Positions 8,097 to 15,902 of a stretch of DNA of 64,000 nt are shown here, one piece after another. This DNA is from an uncultured Muribaculum sp. (GTDB lineage: Bacteria > Bacteroidota > Bacteroidia > Bacteroidales > Muribaculaceae): the NCBI GenBank assembly GCA_910578835.1, contig CAJTSK010000007.1:43297-107296 (forward strand), written 5' to 3'. The notes below the pieces were generated by a model, which saw only the letters and a program-made list of their open reading frames with translations, did no database searches and had not been told where the DNA came from. A program made the position numbers and the translations under genes. Position 1 is the stretch's first letter. Every line of letters begins with the position of its first letter.

Positions 8097-10520
8097 ATGG
8101 CTAATTCAGATAACGATAATCCGCGAATAATATCTTTAGGACAAATAGAAATAGACCCGGGCAAGTTTGACGCGCGCCCCGATACCGAGGCGCTCCCGTT
8201 GCTACCTACGCGTAATCTTGTGCTTTTCCCTACCGTGGCGACTCCCTTGTCGCTTGTCAGGGAACAATCGTTGCGTGTAGCGCGTGAGGCATTTGAAAAA
8301 AGCGTTCCGCTTGGTGTGGTGTGCCAGCTTGACCCTGACAATGAAAATCCGGGACTTGACGGGCTGCAACCGTTTGGTGTGGTGGCTGATGTGCTTAAGA
8401 TTTTTGACCTTCCCGACGGTCAGCACACGGCTCTCATCCGCGCCCGCGACAAATTTCAGATTGTCGGCGAGTCAGAGTCGGTATCTCCCGGCAATACACT
8501 TATTGCCCGGGTGGAGCTTATAAAGGAGCAGAAACCGCGTAGTAATGACAAGACTTTCGGGGCTATCGCGACTGCCGTGAAGGATATGACCCTGAAGATG
8601 CTCGAAAGTATTGACGGGGCGCAGGATTTTGCCCATAATGTGCAGAATTATCCCGAGCCTGTGGGGCTGATTAATCTTATCTGTAGCCAGGCTCCCATTT
8701 CTTCTGAAAAGAAAGCGGCCCTGCTTGCTGAAAATTCAGTCAAGGAACGTGCCCGCATGCTCCTGCTTGAGCTGACCGAGTTTGAGCGTATGCAGCAGGT
8801 GACTCAAAAAATACAGTCGATTGCCCGCGAAAACTTTGAGCAGAATCAGCGACAGGCATTTCTGCATCAGCAGATGGAGGCTATACGCCAGGAACTCTAT
8901 GGCGACACCGATGACGACCGTGAGTCGCTGCGTAAGCGCTCTGAGGAGGTCGCGTTCAGCGAAGCTGCAAGAAAGGTGTTTGACAAGGAGCTTGACAAGC
9001 TTGGCAGGCTCAATCCGCAGAGTCCTGATTATGCCGTGCAATTCAGTTATCTGGAGACTTTGCTCGATCTTCCCTGGCTGAAATATTCCGAACTCAACAC
9101 TGATCTTGAACTTGCCCGTGAAACGCTTGACGTAGACCATTACGGATTGACAAAGGTAAAGGAGCGCATATTGGAGCAGATAGCGGTGTTGATGAATAAT
9201 CCTTCGGGCAAGGCGCCTATACTTTGTCTTGTAGGTCCCCCCGGAGTAGGAAAGACTTCGCTCGGACGCTCGATTGCCGCCGCGCTCGGACGCTCCTATC
9301 AGCGAGTGTCGCTCGGCGGTCTTCATGACGAGGCTGAGATACGCGGTCATCGCCGCACATATATAGGTGCGATGCCGGGGCGTATAATTGACGCGATAAA
9401 GCGTGCCGGTGATTCCAATCCGGTGTTGCTTCTTGATGAGGTAGACAAGATAGGCAGTGATTTCAAGGGCGACCCGTCGGCGGCTTTGCTGGAGGTGCTT
9501 GACCCTGAACAAAACTGTCGCTTCCATGACAATTACATTGACGTGGATTATGACCTGTCAAAGGTGCTCTTCATCGCTACGGCAAACACTCTCTCCACTT
9601 TGTCACAACCGCTGCTCGACCGCATGGAGATAATCAACCTTGCCGGATACCTTCTGGAGGAAAAGGTTGAGATTGCGATGCGTCATATCCTGCCTACCTT
9701 GCGCGAGGAAAATAATCTGAAGCCCAAGGAAGTCAATGTGACCCCCGAGGCTGTGGCAGAGATTGTAGAGAAATATACTTCGGAGAGCGGTGTGCGCCAG
9801 CTTGAGAAGGAGCTGTCTACGATTGTCAGGAAGGTGATTCTCGCAAAAATGCTTGGCAAGAAGGTGCCTGCAAAAATCGGTCCGAAGCATCTGAAGGAGT
9901 TTCTCGGAGTGGAAAAGTTCAGCAAGGACCGTTATGAGGGCAATGAATTTGCCGGCGTGGTCACCGGTCTTGCCTGGACTGCCGTAGGTGGTGAGATACT
10001 GTTTATCGAGTCATCTTTGTCAAAGATAAAGGGCGACAAGCTTACCCTGACCGGAAATCTCGGTAATGTGATGAAAGAGTCGGCTACGATTGCTTTCCAG
10101 TATGTGAAAAGCCATGCCGCCGAGTTGGGTATAGCCGAGGAGGCGTTCGAGAAATACCAGCTGCACCTTCATGTGCCTGAAGGAGCCATTCCCAAGGATG
10201 GTCCCTCTGCCGGTATCACTATGGCTACTGCTATCGCGTCGGCGTTTACCCAACGCAAGATACGCAATCGTCTTGCCATGACAGGAGAGATAACTTTGCG
10301 CGGCAAGGTGCTGCCTGTAGGCGGAATCAAGGAAAAGATTCTTGCGGCGAAGCGTGCCGGCATTACCGACATCATCCTGTCGTCAGACAATAAGAAGGAT
10401 ATAGCCGAGATTGATTCGGTATATGTGTCGGGGCTTACATTCCATTATGTCAACACTGTGCTTGAAGTGATGGATATCGCCCTGCTTTCTGAAAAGGTAG
10501 CCAATCCGATTGCTATCTGA
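8097..10520 (+). CDS. lon: ATP-dependent protease Lon
   Basis: An 807-residue cytoplasmic AAA+ serine protease that degrades misfolded and regulatory proteins. The N-terminal substrate domain (LPLLPTRNLVLFP) spans about 1-240, a helical region to about 345, the AAA+ domain follows with Walker A GPPGVGKTS (380-388) and Walker B LLLDEVDKIG, and the protease domain has the Ser-Lys dyad: Ser704 in PKDGPSAG and Lys747 in GGIKEK. All catalytic parts are intact. It follows thrC by 54 bases; no clear TAnnTTTG box is seen in that gap, so readthrough from the thr operon or a weak own promoter is possible. A strong hairpin follows the stop. Confidence 0.97.
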   Translation: MANSDNDNPRIISLGQIEIDPGKFDARPDTEALPLLPTRNLVLFPTVATPLSLVREQSLRVAREAFEKSVPLGVVCQLDPDNENPGLDGLQPFGVVADVLKIFDLPDGQHTALIRARDKFQIVGESESVSPGNTLIARVELIKEQKPRSNDKTFGAIATAVKDMTLKMLESIDGAQDFAHNVQNYPEPVGLINLICSQAPISSEKKAALLAENSVKERARMLLLELTEFERMQQVTQKIQSIARENFEQNQRQAFLHQQMEAIRQELYGDTDDDRESLRKRSEEVAFSEAARKVFDKELDKLGRLNPQSPDYAVQFSYLETLLDLPWLKYSELNTDLELARETLDVDHYGLTKVKERILEQIAVLMNNPSGKAPILCLVGPPGVGKTSLGRSIAAALGRSYQRVSLGGLHDEAEIRGHRRTYIGAMPGRIIDAIKRAGDSNPVLLLDEVDKIGSDFKGDPSAALLEVLDPEQNCRFHDNYIDVDYDLSKVLFIATANTLSTLSQPLLDRMEIINLAGYLLEEKVEIAMRHILPTLREENNLKPKEVNVTPEAVAEIVEKYTSESGVRQLEKELSTIVRKVILAKMLGKKVPAKIGPKHLKEFLGVEKFSKDRYEGNEFAGVVTGLAWTAVGGEILFIESSLSKIKGDKLTLTGNLGNVMKESATIAFQYVKSHAAELGIAEEAFEKYQLHLHVPEGAIPKDGPSAGITMATAIASAFTQRKIRNRLAMTGEITLRGKVLPVGGIKEKILAAKRAGITDIILSSDNKKDIAEIDSVYVSGLTFHYVNTVLEVMDIALLSEKVANPIAI

Positions 10521-10538
10521 TTATAAAGTAGAAATAAA

Positions 10539-10582
10539 TCAGAGGCAGCGCCGTAATCAATGATTATAGGCGCTGCCTCTGA
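10539..10582. terminator. Bidirectional hairpin between lon and DUF5606 gene
   Basis: A perfect 14-base inverted repeat (arms 10539-10552 and 10569-10582, core AGAGGCAGCGCC) with a 16-base loop, placed between two convergent genes. It can serve as terminator for both strands, although no long T-run follows. Confidence 0.65.
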
Positions 10583-10603
10583 CTTATTACGTGGACAAGC
10601 TGA

Positions 10604-11035
10604 TTATTCTGCGGGCTTTTCTTCGGCCGGTTCAGCTGCTTCCTCTTTTTCAGCAAAGTCGGTAATGCCTGCTGCAACAAGCAGGTTGTACCAGTTGAAT
10701 ACCTTTTTGATGTCGTTGGTGTACACGCGGTCTTCGTCAAAGTCGGGAAGAATTTCCTTGAAATATTTACGAAGCTCGTGGTCATCTTTAAATGACTTTA
10801 TGTCGACCTGCTTGGAATCGTTTTTCTCCTTGATAGTTTCAAATACCGATGCAAGGGGCACATCTTCTTCTACAGTATAGATTGCGATGTCACCGAGAGA
10901 GATTACCTTGTCATGAGCGTATGCCGGTGTGCGCTTGCCTGTTGCAAGAGCCTCGACGATAAGCATGTTTTTTCCCTGGCTTACAAGCTTGAAAAGTCCG
11001 GGCTTGCCGGAAATTGCCAAAATTGTCTTTAACAT
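10604..11035 (-). CDS. DUF5606 domain protein
   Basis: 143 residues beginning MLKTILAISGKPGLFKLVSQGKN, the characteristic start of the DUF5606 family found in Bacteroidetes. The conserved part covers about residues 1-125 with a VFNWYNLL helix near the end; the last 15 residues are a Glu/Ala/Pro-rich tail. No signal peptide or membrane segment, so it should be cytoplasmic. Function unknown. It is a single gene with its own -7 box, divergent from the Yip1-like gene and converging on lon. Confidence 0.82.
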   Translation of the reverse strand: MLKTILAISGKPGLFKLVSQGKNMLIVEALATGKRTPAYAHDKVISLGDIAIYTVEEDVPLASVFETIKEKNDSKQVDIKSFKDDHELRKYFKEILPDFDEDRVYTNDIKKVFNWYNLLVAAGITDFAEKEEAAEPAEEKPAE

Positions 11036-11071
11036 TGTCGTTATTTATGTTTGAATTTATATTTCGCAATT

Positions 11072-11080
11072 ACAAAATTA
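11072..11080 (-). promoter_or_regulatory. -7 box for the DUF5606 gene
   Basis: On the minus strand the sequence reads TAATTTTGT, matching TAnnTTTG, 37 bases upstream of the start codon. It is back to back with the plus-strand box at 11103-11111. Confidence 0.45.
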
Positions 11081-11102
11081 CAATTTTTTGGAGATATATT
11101 AC

Positions 11103-11111
11103 TAACTTTGC
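11103..11111 (+). promoter_or_regulatory. -7 box for the Yip1-like gene and smpB
   Basis: TAACTTTGC, exact consensus, 16 bases before the ATG, giving a short leader of about 10 bases. Confidence 0.55.
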
Positions 11112-11127
11112 TCTCCCAAAATAGATT

Positions 11128-11688
11128 ATGATGCTGAAGTTTCTTACTTGCCTTATACAATTGATTATTTCGCCTGCGAGGGGATGGGAAGATATCGCCG
11201 CTGAAGGAGATGAGCCGCGTAAGATTTGTTCCGACGGTTTTTATCCTTTGTTGGGAGTGACTGCATGTTCGGTATTTATTCGCCGTTTTTACGATGTCGA
11301 GCTTGGTGTCGCAAAGATGATTCAGGATGCGATTATTACCTTTGTGGAGTATTTTGTGACATATTTCCTTGCGTCGTTTTTATTTTCGATATTTCTCGGA
11401 AAGGTGATTGACGGCGAATTGAATGAAAAGAAGTATCACACATTTGCAATATACAATATCTCTTTGCTGGCACTTATCGCGATTGTCTCCAACTGTTTGC
11501 CTATGGAGCTGTCAATCGTGCAGTTTCTCCCGGTGTTTACTATCGTAGTGATGTGGATGGGCAAGCGTTATCTTGCCGTGAGAGAGGATAAGAGCTTTAC
11601 ATTCATTTTTATTGCAGCTGTGGCGATACTTGTCATGCCGTATCTGCTGGGTTATTTGTTTAATATGGTGATACCAAATGTCGACTGA
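11128..11688 (+). CDS. Yip1-like integral membrane protein
   Basis: A 186-residue protein with about five hydrophobic segments (approximately 45-60, 68-92, 107-125, 128-145 and 157-180) and an amphipathic N-terminus containing PARGWEDIA, a pattern seen in bacterial Yip1/YIF1-domain proteins. No catalytic residues are evident and the function is unknown. Its stop overlaps the smpB start (TGATG), so the two are co-transcribed; this pairing could simply reflect gene order conserved in the order. Confidence 0.68.
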   Translation: MMLKFLTCLIQLIISPARGWEDIAAEGDEPRKICSDGFYPLLGVTACSVFIRRFYDVELGVAKMIQDAIITFVEYFVTYFLASFLFSIFLGKVIDGELNEKKYHTFAIYNISLLALIAIVSNCLPMELSIVQFLPVFTIVVMWMGKRYLAVREDKSFTFIFIAAVAILVMPYLLGYLFNMVIPNVD

Positions 11689-12143
11689 TGATGAATAGCA
11701 AAGATATTAATATAAAAAATCGCAGAGCCACCTTTGACTACGCGATATCCGACACTTTTACCGCAGGAATCGTGCTTACCGGGACTGAAATAAAGTCAAT
11801 CCGTCAGGGTAAGGCGAGTCTTGTCGACACATTCTGCTATGTCAATAATGGCGAGGTGTGGATAAAAAACATGTACATAGCCGAGTATTTTTACGGCACT
11901 TACAATAATCATGCCGAGCGCCGTGACCGAAAGCTGCTGCTTAACAAGAAGGAGATAGCAAAGCTTGAGAAAAATGGCAAGGAGTCGGGTTTTACCATTG
12001 TGCCCATGAGGCTATTTATCAATGACCGTGGACTTGCCAAGCTTGTCATCGGGATAGGTCGCGGTAAGAAAGAGTACGACAAGCGCCAGTCGATAAAGGA
12101 GCGTGAAGACAAGCGCAATATGGCGCGCATGTTTGAAAAGTAA
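11688..12143 (+). CDS. smpB: SsrA-binding protein SmpB
   Basis: 151 residues. SmpB binds tmRNA and carries it to stalled ribosomes for trans-translation. The family opening is clear (INIKNRRATFDYAI, then GIVLTGTEIKSIRQGKASL), followed by the beta-barrel core and the basic tail KREDKRNMARMFEK-like end that enters the decoding site. The start is ATG at 11688 overlapping the previous stop; a second ATG directly follows at 11691. The tmRNA gene itself is not seen in this window. Confidence 0.96.
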   Translation: MMNSKDINIKNRRATFDYAISDTFTAGIVLTGTEIKSIRQGKASLVDTFCYVNNGEVWIKNMYIAEYFYGTYNNHAERRDRKLLLNKKEIAKLEKNGKESGFTIVPMRLFINDRGLAKLVIGIGRGKKEYDKRQSIKEREDKRNMARMFEK

Positions 12144-12145
12144 CG

Positions 12146-13336
12146 TCAGCTTTTCTCTATAGGGGAGAGTATGAGCATCACCTTTCTTCCGTCGTTGAGC
12201 GTAGTGGCTATCAGCCTGTGGCGGTCACCGTCTTTTACCTTGAGCTTTTTGCGCAGCCAGTCGGCTGTATAATCGAAGTTGCGTACGGCGACATTGATTT
12301 TCGGATAATCGCGCACGAGTCTTTTCAGTTCACCTGATGAGAAGTCGGCGACACGGTCTATGTGCCATGTCTCGCCGGGAAAATCCTTCACCGGGGCGGT
12401 GGAGCAGTATAGATGGGTGTTGGGGTGTAGCTTGGCGATATCAAAGTGCTGTGACAATAGTTTGTAGGGCGCCGCTTTCATGAGCGTGGCGCCCGGCTCA
12501 TATAGATACCATCCGTCGCGCGGAGAATCATATCGTGCCACAGCCTGCGCCTCTTCCTCAGGGGTGAACGAAAACCTGTCGCGAGGAGTCCATACATGTA
12601 TCGCCGGCTCTTGTGGCTGCATGTTAAACGTGATGTCGGCTACCAGCTCCTTGCACTCTGTTGCCGAGCCTACCACATACAGGTCGGTCGTAGCAGGTAA
12701 TTCACGCAATACTTGGGTTATATCAAGCATCGGCGAAGCTTTTACGATAAGCCGCCGTGATTTTGCCGATATTGCCGGGAGCAGTGCCGTGACATCAGGC
12801 GAACAGTCGGCGAGGCGATATACGCGTTCGCCTGTCGGGCTGCGACGTGCCGGGTCGATAAACATGATGTCACATGTCGTATTGTCGCCTGCGAGGAAGT
12901 TTTTGCAGTCATCATTCACTACCGATATATTTTTAATCCCAAGAGCATTAGCGTTGTGATTTACTGCTTCTGCCACTATGCTGTCACGGTCGACTGCCGT
13001 GACCGATGCCGCTTTGCGCGCGATGTGAAAAGCATCTATGCCAAGCCCGCAAGTAAGGTCGGCTACGGTTGCCCCGTCATTTACAAGAGAAGCATGGAAC
13101 GAGGCGAGGGTGTCGCTTGTACACTGCTCTTCCGATAGACGTGTGGGAAATATGAAATCCTTGCATTGCAGCGTCTGCGCCAGTTTTTTCTTCGCTTTTC
13201 GCCTGCATTCTATCTGGATAAGCGCCATGTCGAGCCATGGCATCTTGCCGGCATATTTCAGCCTGAGCTTCACCGGGTCGTCGTCGATATGGGCTGTCAC
13301 CCAGTCGAGCATTTCTTTTAATTCCGTGTCAGTCAT
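12146..13336 (-). CDS. THUMP-like class I SAM-dependent methyltransferase
   Basis: 396 residues, cytoplasmic. Residues 90-165 form a Rossmann methyltransferase core: motif I DLTCGLGID (93-101), an acidic loop after strand 2 (AVDRD), and DPARR (161-165), the motif IV of a group of nucleic-acid-directed enzymes. The C-terminal third (about 320-396) resembles the THUMP-like domain described for Bacteroidetes methyltransferases, which suggests an RNA substrate. The exact target is unknown. It ends 2 bases from the smpB stop on the opposite strand and reads away from pgk, after which a terminator hairpin lies. Confidence 0.78.
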   Translation of the reverse strand: MTDTELKEMLDWVTAHIDDDPVKLRLKYAGKMPWLDMALIQIECRRKAKKKLAQTLQCKDFIFPTRLSEEQCTSDTLASFHASLVNDGATVADLTCGLGIDAFHIARKAASVTAVDRDSIVAEAVNHNANALGIKNISVVNDDCKNFLAGDNTTCDIMFIDPARRSPTGERVYRLADCSPDVTALLPAISAKSRRLIVKASPMLDITQVLRELPATTDLYVVGSATECKELVADITFNMQPQEPAIHVWTPRDRFSFTPEEEAQAVARYDSPRDGWYLYEPGATLMKAAPYKLLSQHFDIAKLHPNTHLYCSTAPVKDFPGETWHIDRVADFSSGELKRLVRDYPKINVAVRNFDYTADWLRKKLKVKDGDRHRLIATTLNDGRKVMLILSPIEKS

Positions 13337-13355
13337 CTCTTGGTTGATAAAAGAA

Positions 13356-13386
13356 GAGGATGCGTCAAGTGGCTCGACGCATCCTC
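13356..13386 (-). terminator. Terminator hairpin of pgk
   Basis: Perfect 11-base inverted repeat GAGGATGCGTC (13356-13366) with GACGCATCCTC (13376-13386) and a 9-base loop. On the minus strand it follows pgk by 20 bases and is trailed by TTCTTTT, so it is a good intrinsic terminator. Confidence 0.75.
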
Positions 13387-13406
13387 GATATTGGCTTTAC
13401 TTGATA

Positions 13407-14660
13407 TTATTCACCTTTTACGGCAGCTACTCCGGGGAGTATCTTGCCTTCGATAGCTTCAAGAAGGGCACCGCCACCGGTAGATACATAAGATACCTGG
13501 TCGGCAAGACCGAACTTGTTGACACATGCTACAGAGTCACCGCCACCTACGAGAGAGAACGCACCGTTGTCGGTGGCTTCTACGATAGCATCGGCGATTG
13601 CGCGTGAACCGGCAGTGAAGTTGTCAAATTCAAATACACCGGCAGGACCGTTCCAGAGGATAGTCTTTGAGGGACGGATAGCTTCAGCAAATGCCTTGCG
13701 GGTATTAGGACCTGCATCAAGACCTTCCCAACCGTCGGGTATGTCATTGCAAGGGCAGATTTTGGTGTTTGCATCGTTGCTGAAAGCGTCGGCAGCAACG
13801 CAGTCAGTGCCGAGGATAAGGTTTACACCCTTTTCCTTAGCTTTCTTTATGATGTCGAGAGCGAGGTCAAGCTTGTCATCTTCCACGATAGAGTTACCGA
13901 TCTTGCCACCCTGAGCCTTTGCAAAGGTGTAGGTCATACCACCGCAGAGAATGAGGTTGTCAACCTTATCCATGAGGTTCTCGATGATACCGATTTTGGT
14001 AGACACCTTAGAGCCGCCCATGATAGCGGTGAAGGGGCGCTTGATATCCTTAAGGATGTTGTCGACAGCCTGTACTTCCTTCTCCATAAGATAGCCGAGC
14101 ATCTTGTTGTCGGGAGTAAAGTAGTCGGCGATGACAGCAGTGGAAGCGTGTTTGCGGTGAGCTGTACCGAATGCGTCGTTTACATAAACGTCGGCATAGC
14201 TTGCAAGCTTCTTGGCGAAGTCTTTCTGGCGATTCTTCATCTCTTTCTTGGCTGCGCCATAAGCAGGGTCTTCCTTGTCGATGCCTACAGGCTTGCCTTC
14301 TTCTTCGGGATAGAAACGGAGGTTTTCGAGAAGGAGTACTTCACCGGGCTTAAGGTTGGCGGCTGCTTCTTCAGCGTTTGCACAGTCGGGGGCAAAAATC
14401 ACGTCATGTCCGAGAGCCTTTGCCACGTCATCTTTAATCTGAGCGAGAGAGAACTTAGGATTAACCTTGCCTTTGGGCTTGCCCATGTGTGACATGATGA
14501 TCAGGCTTCCGCCATCTTCAAGGATTTTTTTGAGGGTGGGGAGGGCACCGCGGATACGGGTGTCATCAGTAATCTTGCCATTCTCATCCAGAGGTACATT
14601 GAAGTCTACTCTGACTATTGCCTTCTTACCGGCAAAATTGTAATTGTCAATTTTTTGCAT
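13407..14660 (-). CDS. pgk: Phosphoglycerate kinase
   Basis: A 417-residue glycolytic enzyme that makes ATP from 1,3-bisphosphoglycerate. The N-terminus MQKIDNYNFAGKKAIVRVDFNVPLD is the standard family start, which is why I place the start at the ATG at 14660 rather than the in-frame TTG 24 bases upstream. Signatures include RVDFNVP, MSHMGKPKG and the C-terminal GGGDSVACV nucleotide loop. Single gene with its own -7 box and terminator. Codon choice leans to the set seen in the nqr and TonB genes, consistent with high expression. Confidence 0.97.
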   Translation of the reverse strand: MQKIDNYNFAGKKAIVRVDFNVPLDENGKITDDTRIRGALPTLKKILEDGGSLIIMSHMGKPKGKVNPKFSLAQIKDDVAKALGHDVIFAPDCANAEEAAANLKPGEVLLLENLRFYPEEEGKPVGIDKEDPAYGAAKKEMKNRQKDFAKKLASYADVYVNDAFGTAHRKHASTAVIADYFTPDNKMLGYLMEKEVQAVDNILKDIKRPFTAIMGGSKVSTKIGIIENLMDKVDNLILCGGMTYTFAKAQGGKIGNSIVEDDKLDLALDIIKKAKEKGVNLILGTDCVAADAFSNDANTKICPCNDIPDGWEGLDAGPNTRKAFAEAIRPSKTILWNGPAGVFEFDNFTAGSRAIADAIVEATDNGAFSLVGGGDSVACVNKFGLADQVSYVSTGGGALLEAIEGKILPGVAAVKGE

Positions 14661-14715
14661 TTTGGTTAATATATTAAGAGTCAATAATGTCTAAATCACT
14701 CTATATTTGTAAGAC

Positions 14716-14724
14716 GCAAATTTA
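14716..14724 (-). promoter_or_regulatory. -7 box of pgk
   Basis: Minus-strand TAAATTTGC, exact match to TAnnTTTG, 56 bases upstream of the pgk start. Confidence 0.55.
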
Positions 14725-15059
14725 CAATAAATTTGTGAATATACCGCGTTTATTGGTGTGAATAATTAGGTGGTGATACGCTAAAATTACTTAACCGGGC
14801 AAGTGGTTGCCGCGCTTTTTTTGATGGGATAATTTTACCGCTTATCCATCGTATTGTACATGATAATCTTGAAATGCTGCATATCTCCCTCGACGGGAGA
14901 GCGCAACGGTTTTATTTAGTCGATTTTTACTCGTAAATTTGTGCTGTAGTACAATGAGATAATGAGACATCAATCTATACTATGGTATTGGCAGTCATTT
15001 GTAAAAAAGTGGCTGCCATTGCACACAATATCAATCACACGAATATTAATTTAAACTGA
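14725..15059. other. Long intergenic region with possible small transcription unit
   Basis: Between pgk (start 14660) and the LytTR gene (end 15127). A plus-strand -7 box TAAATTTGT lies at 14934-14942, with TTTA 19 bases upstream in the -33 position. Downstream are two overlapping short reading frames: 14962-15054 (30 residues, begins MRHQSILWYW) and 14982-15059 (25 residues, begins MVLAVICKKV). A local inverted repeat TGGCAG/CTGCCA lies at about 14990-15018, and a hairpin begins right after the second frame's stop (15060). This could be a small RNA or a microprotein gene; neither frame has independent support. Confidence 0.3.
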
Positions 15060-15092
15060 CAATGGCATGGGACGTATTCGTCCATGCCATTG
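15060..15092. terminator. Hairpin after possible small transcript and LytTR gene
   Basis: Arms 15060-15074 and 15079-15092 (core CAATGGCATGG with one bulged G) around a 4-base loop. It lies 35 bases past the LytTR stop on the minus strand and directly after the 25-codon frame on the plus strand. No strong T-run is present on either side, so the terminator role is probable but not certain. Confidence 0.5.
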
Positions 15093-15126
15093 TATGGTAT
15101 TGTATGTTCCTGCCGGCAATATTTAT

Positions 15127-15873
15127 TTAAAGGTTGCAGCAGCGGTCGAGGAGCTTGCGCCGGAACATCCTGCCTACCTTCACTTCTTCAATTTTGTCAA
15201 ATGGGGGATAAAACCTGCATATCCCGTCTTTTACTTCCATCAGGTAATTGATATTGATGATATGACGCTTGCTCACCTGTACAAAACAGTCGTTGATACT
15301 CAATATTGCATCTTTCGACACAGTGCGTTTCAGCGGCATAGGCTTGTAGGAAGAGGTGGCGATTGATAGCCAGCAGCGGTGTTCGGGCGAATACTTGAAT
15401 GTGCATATGTCCTGAATGGGCACGATGCGGAAATCTTCCGTGTTGGTATAGAAAATCAGTTTGTCACTCGGTGTCTTTGCTCTCCTTGTCGGGAAGCGTT
15501 CAAGTCCGAGCGCCATGTATTCCTCAAAGCGGCTCATGACTATGGCAAGCTCGTTGTCGTCAATGGGTTTCAGAAGGCAGTCGCAGGCATGATTTCGGAA
15601 TGCCGGCAGGATGTAGTCGTTGTGTGCGGTGTAGATGACTACGTAAGAAGGAATCTCAGGCATCTCGTTAAGGGTGTCGAGCAACTTTATGCCGGTAGTG
15701 TCGGGTAGCATGATGTCAAGAAAGAGCAGTTCGGGCTTATGGTGTATTATGGTCTCAAGCCCTTCGATACCGTTGGATGCGGTTGCCGCGATTGTGATTC
15801 CAGGGTATTTGGCGAGCTTCTGTCTCAGGGATTCCACTGCCACGGGGTCGTCGTCAATGATAATAGCATTCAT
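15127..15873 (-). CDS. LytTR-family response regulator
   Basis: 248 residues. An N-terminal receiver domain (1-120) has the acidic pocket (Asp7-9), phosphoacceptor Asp53 in LFLDIMLP, the Thr in YTAHND and Lys in CLLKPID. A LytTR DNA-binding domain follows (about 140-245) with the DICTFKYSPEHRCW and FVQVSKRHIININYL segments. It sits 29 bases downstream of a sensor kinase of the LytS/His_kinase type, so the two form a two-component pair. Target genes are not shown by the sequence; the neighbouring genes do not point to an obvious regulon. Confidence 0.92.
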   Translation of the reverse strand: MNAIIIDDDPVAVESLRQKLAKYPGITIAATASNGIEGLETIIHHKPELLFLDIMLPDTTGIKLLDTLNEMPEIPSYVVIYTAHNDYILPAFRNHACDCLLKPIDDNELAIVMSRFEEYMALGLERFPTRRAKTPSDKLIFYTNTEDFRIVPIQDICTFKYSPEHRCWLSIATSSYKPMPLKRTVSKDAILSINDCFVQVSKRHIININYLMEVKDGICRFYPPFDKIEEVKVGRMFRRKLLDRCCNL

Positions 15874-15902
15874 GTCGATAAGTTGATAGGGAATAGTTGA
15901 TT

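Noticed and set aside
8736..9527. 263-codon open frame on the minus strand
   Set aside because: It lies wholly inside lon, which has all catalytic motifs; the translation is rich in Arg, His, Leu and shows no domain, so it is an antisense shadow.
13038..13607. 189-codon plus-strand frame spanning the pgk terminator
   Set aside because: It runs across two genes and a strong hairpin on the other strand and has no domain.
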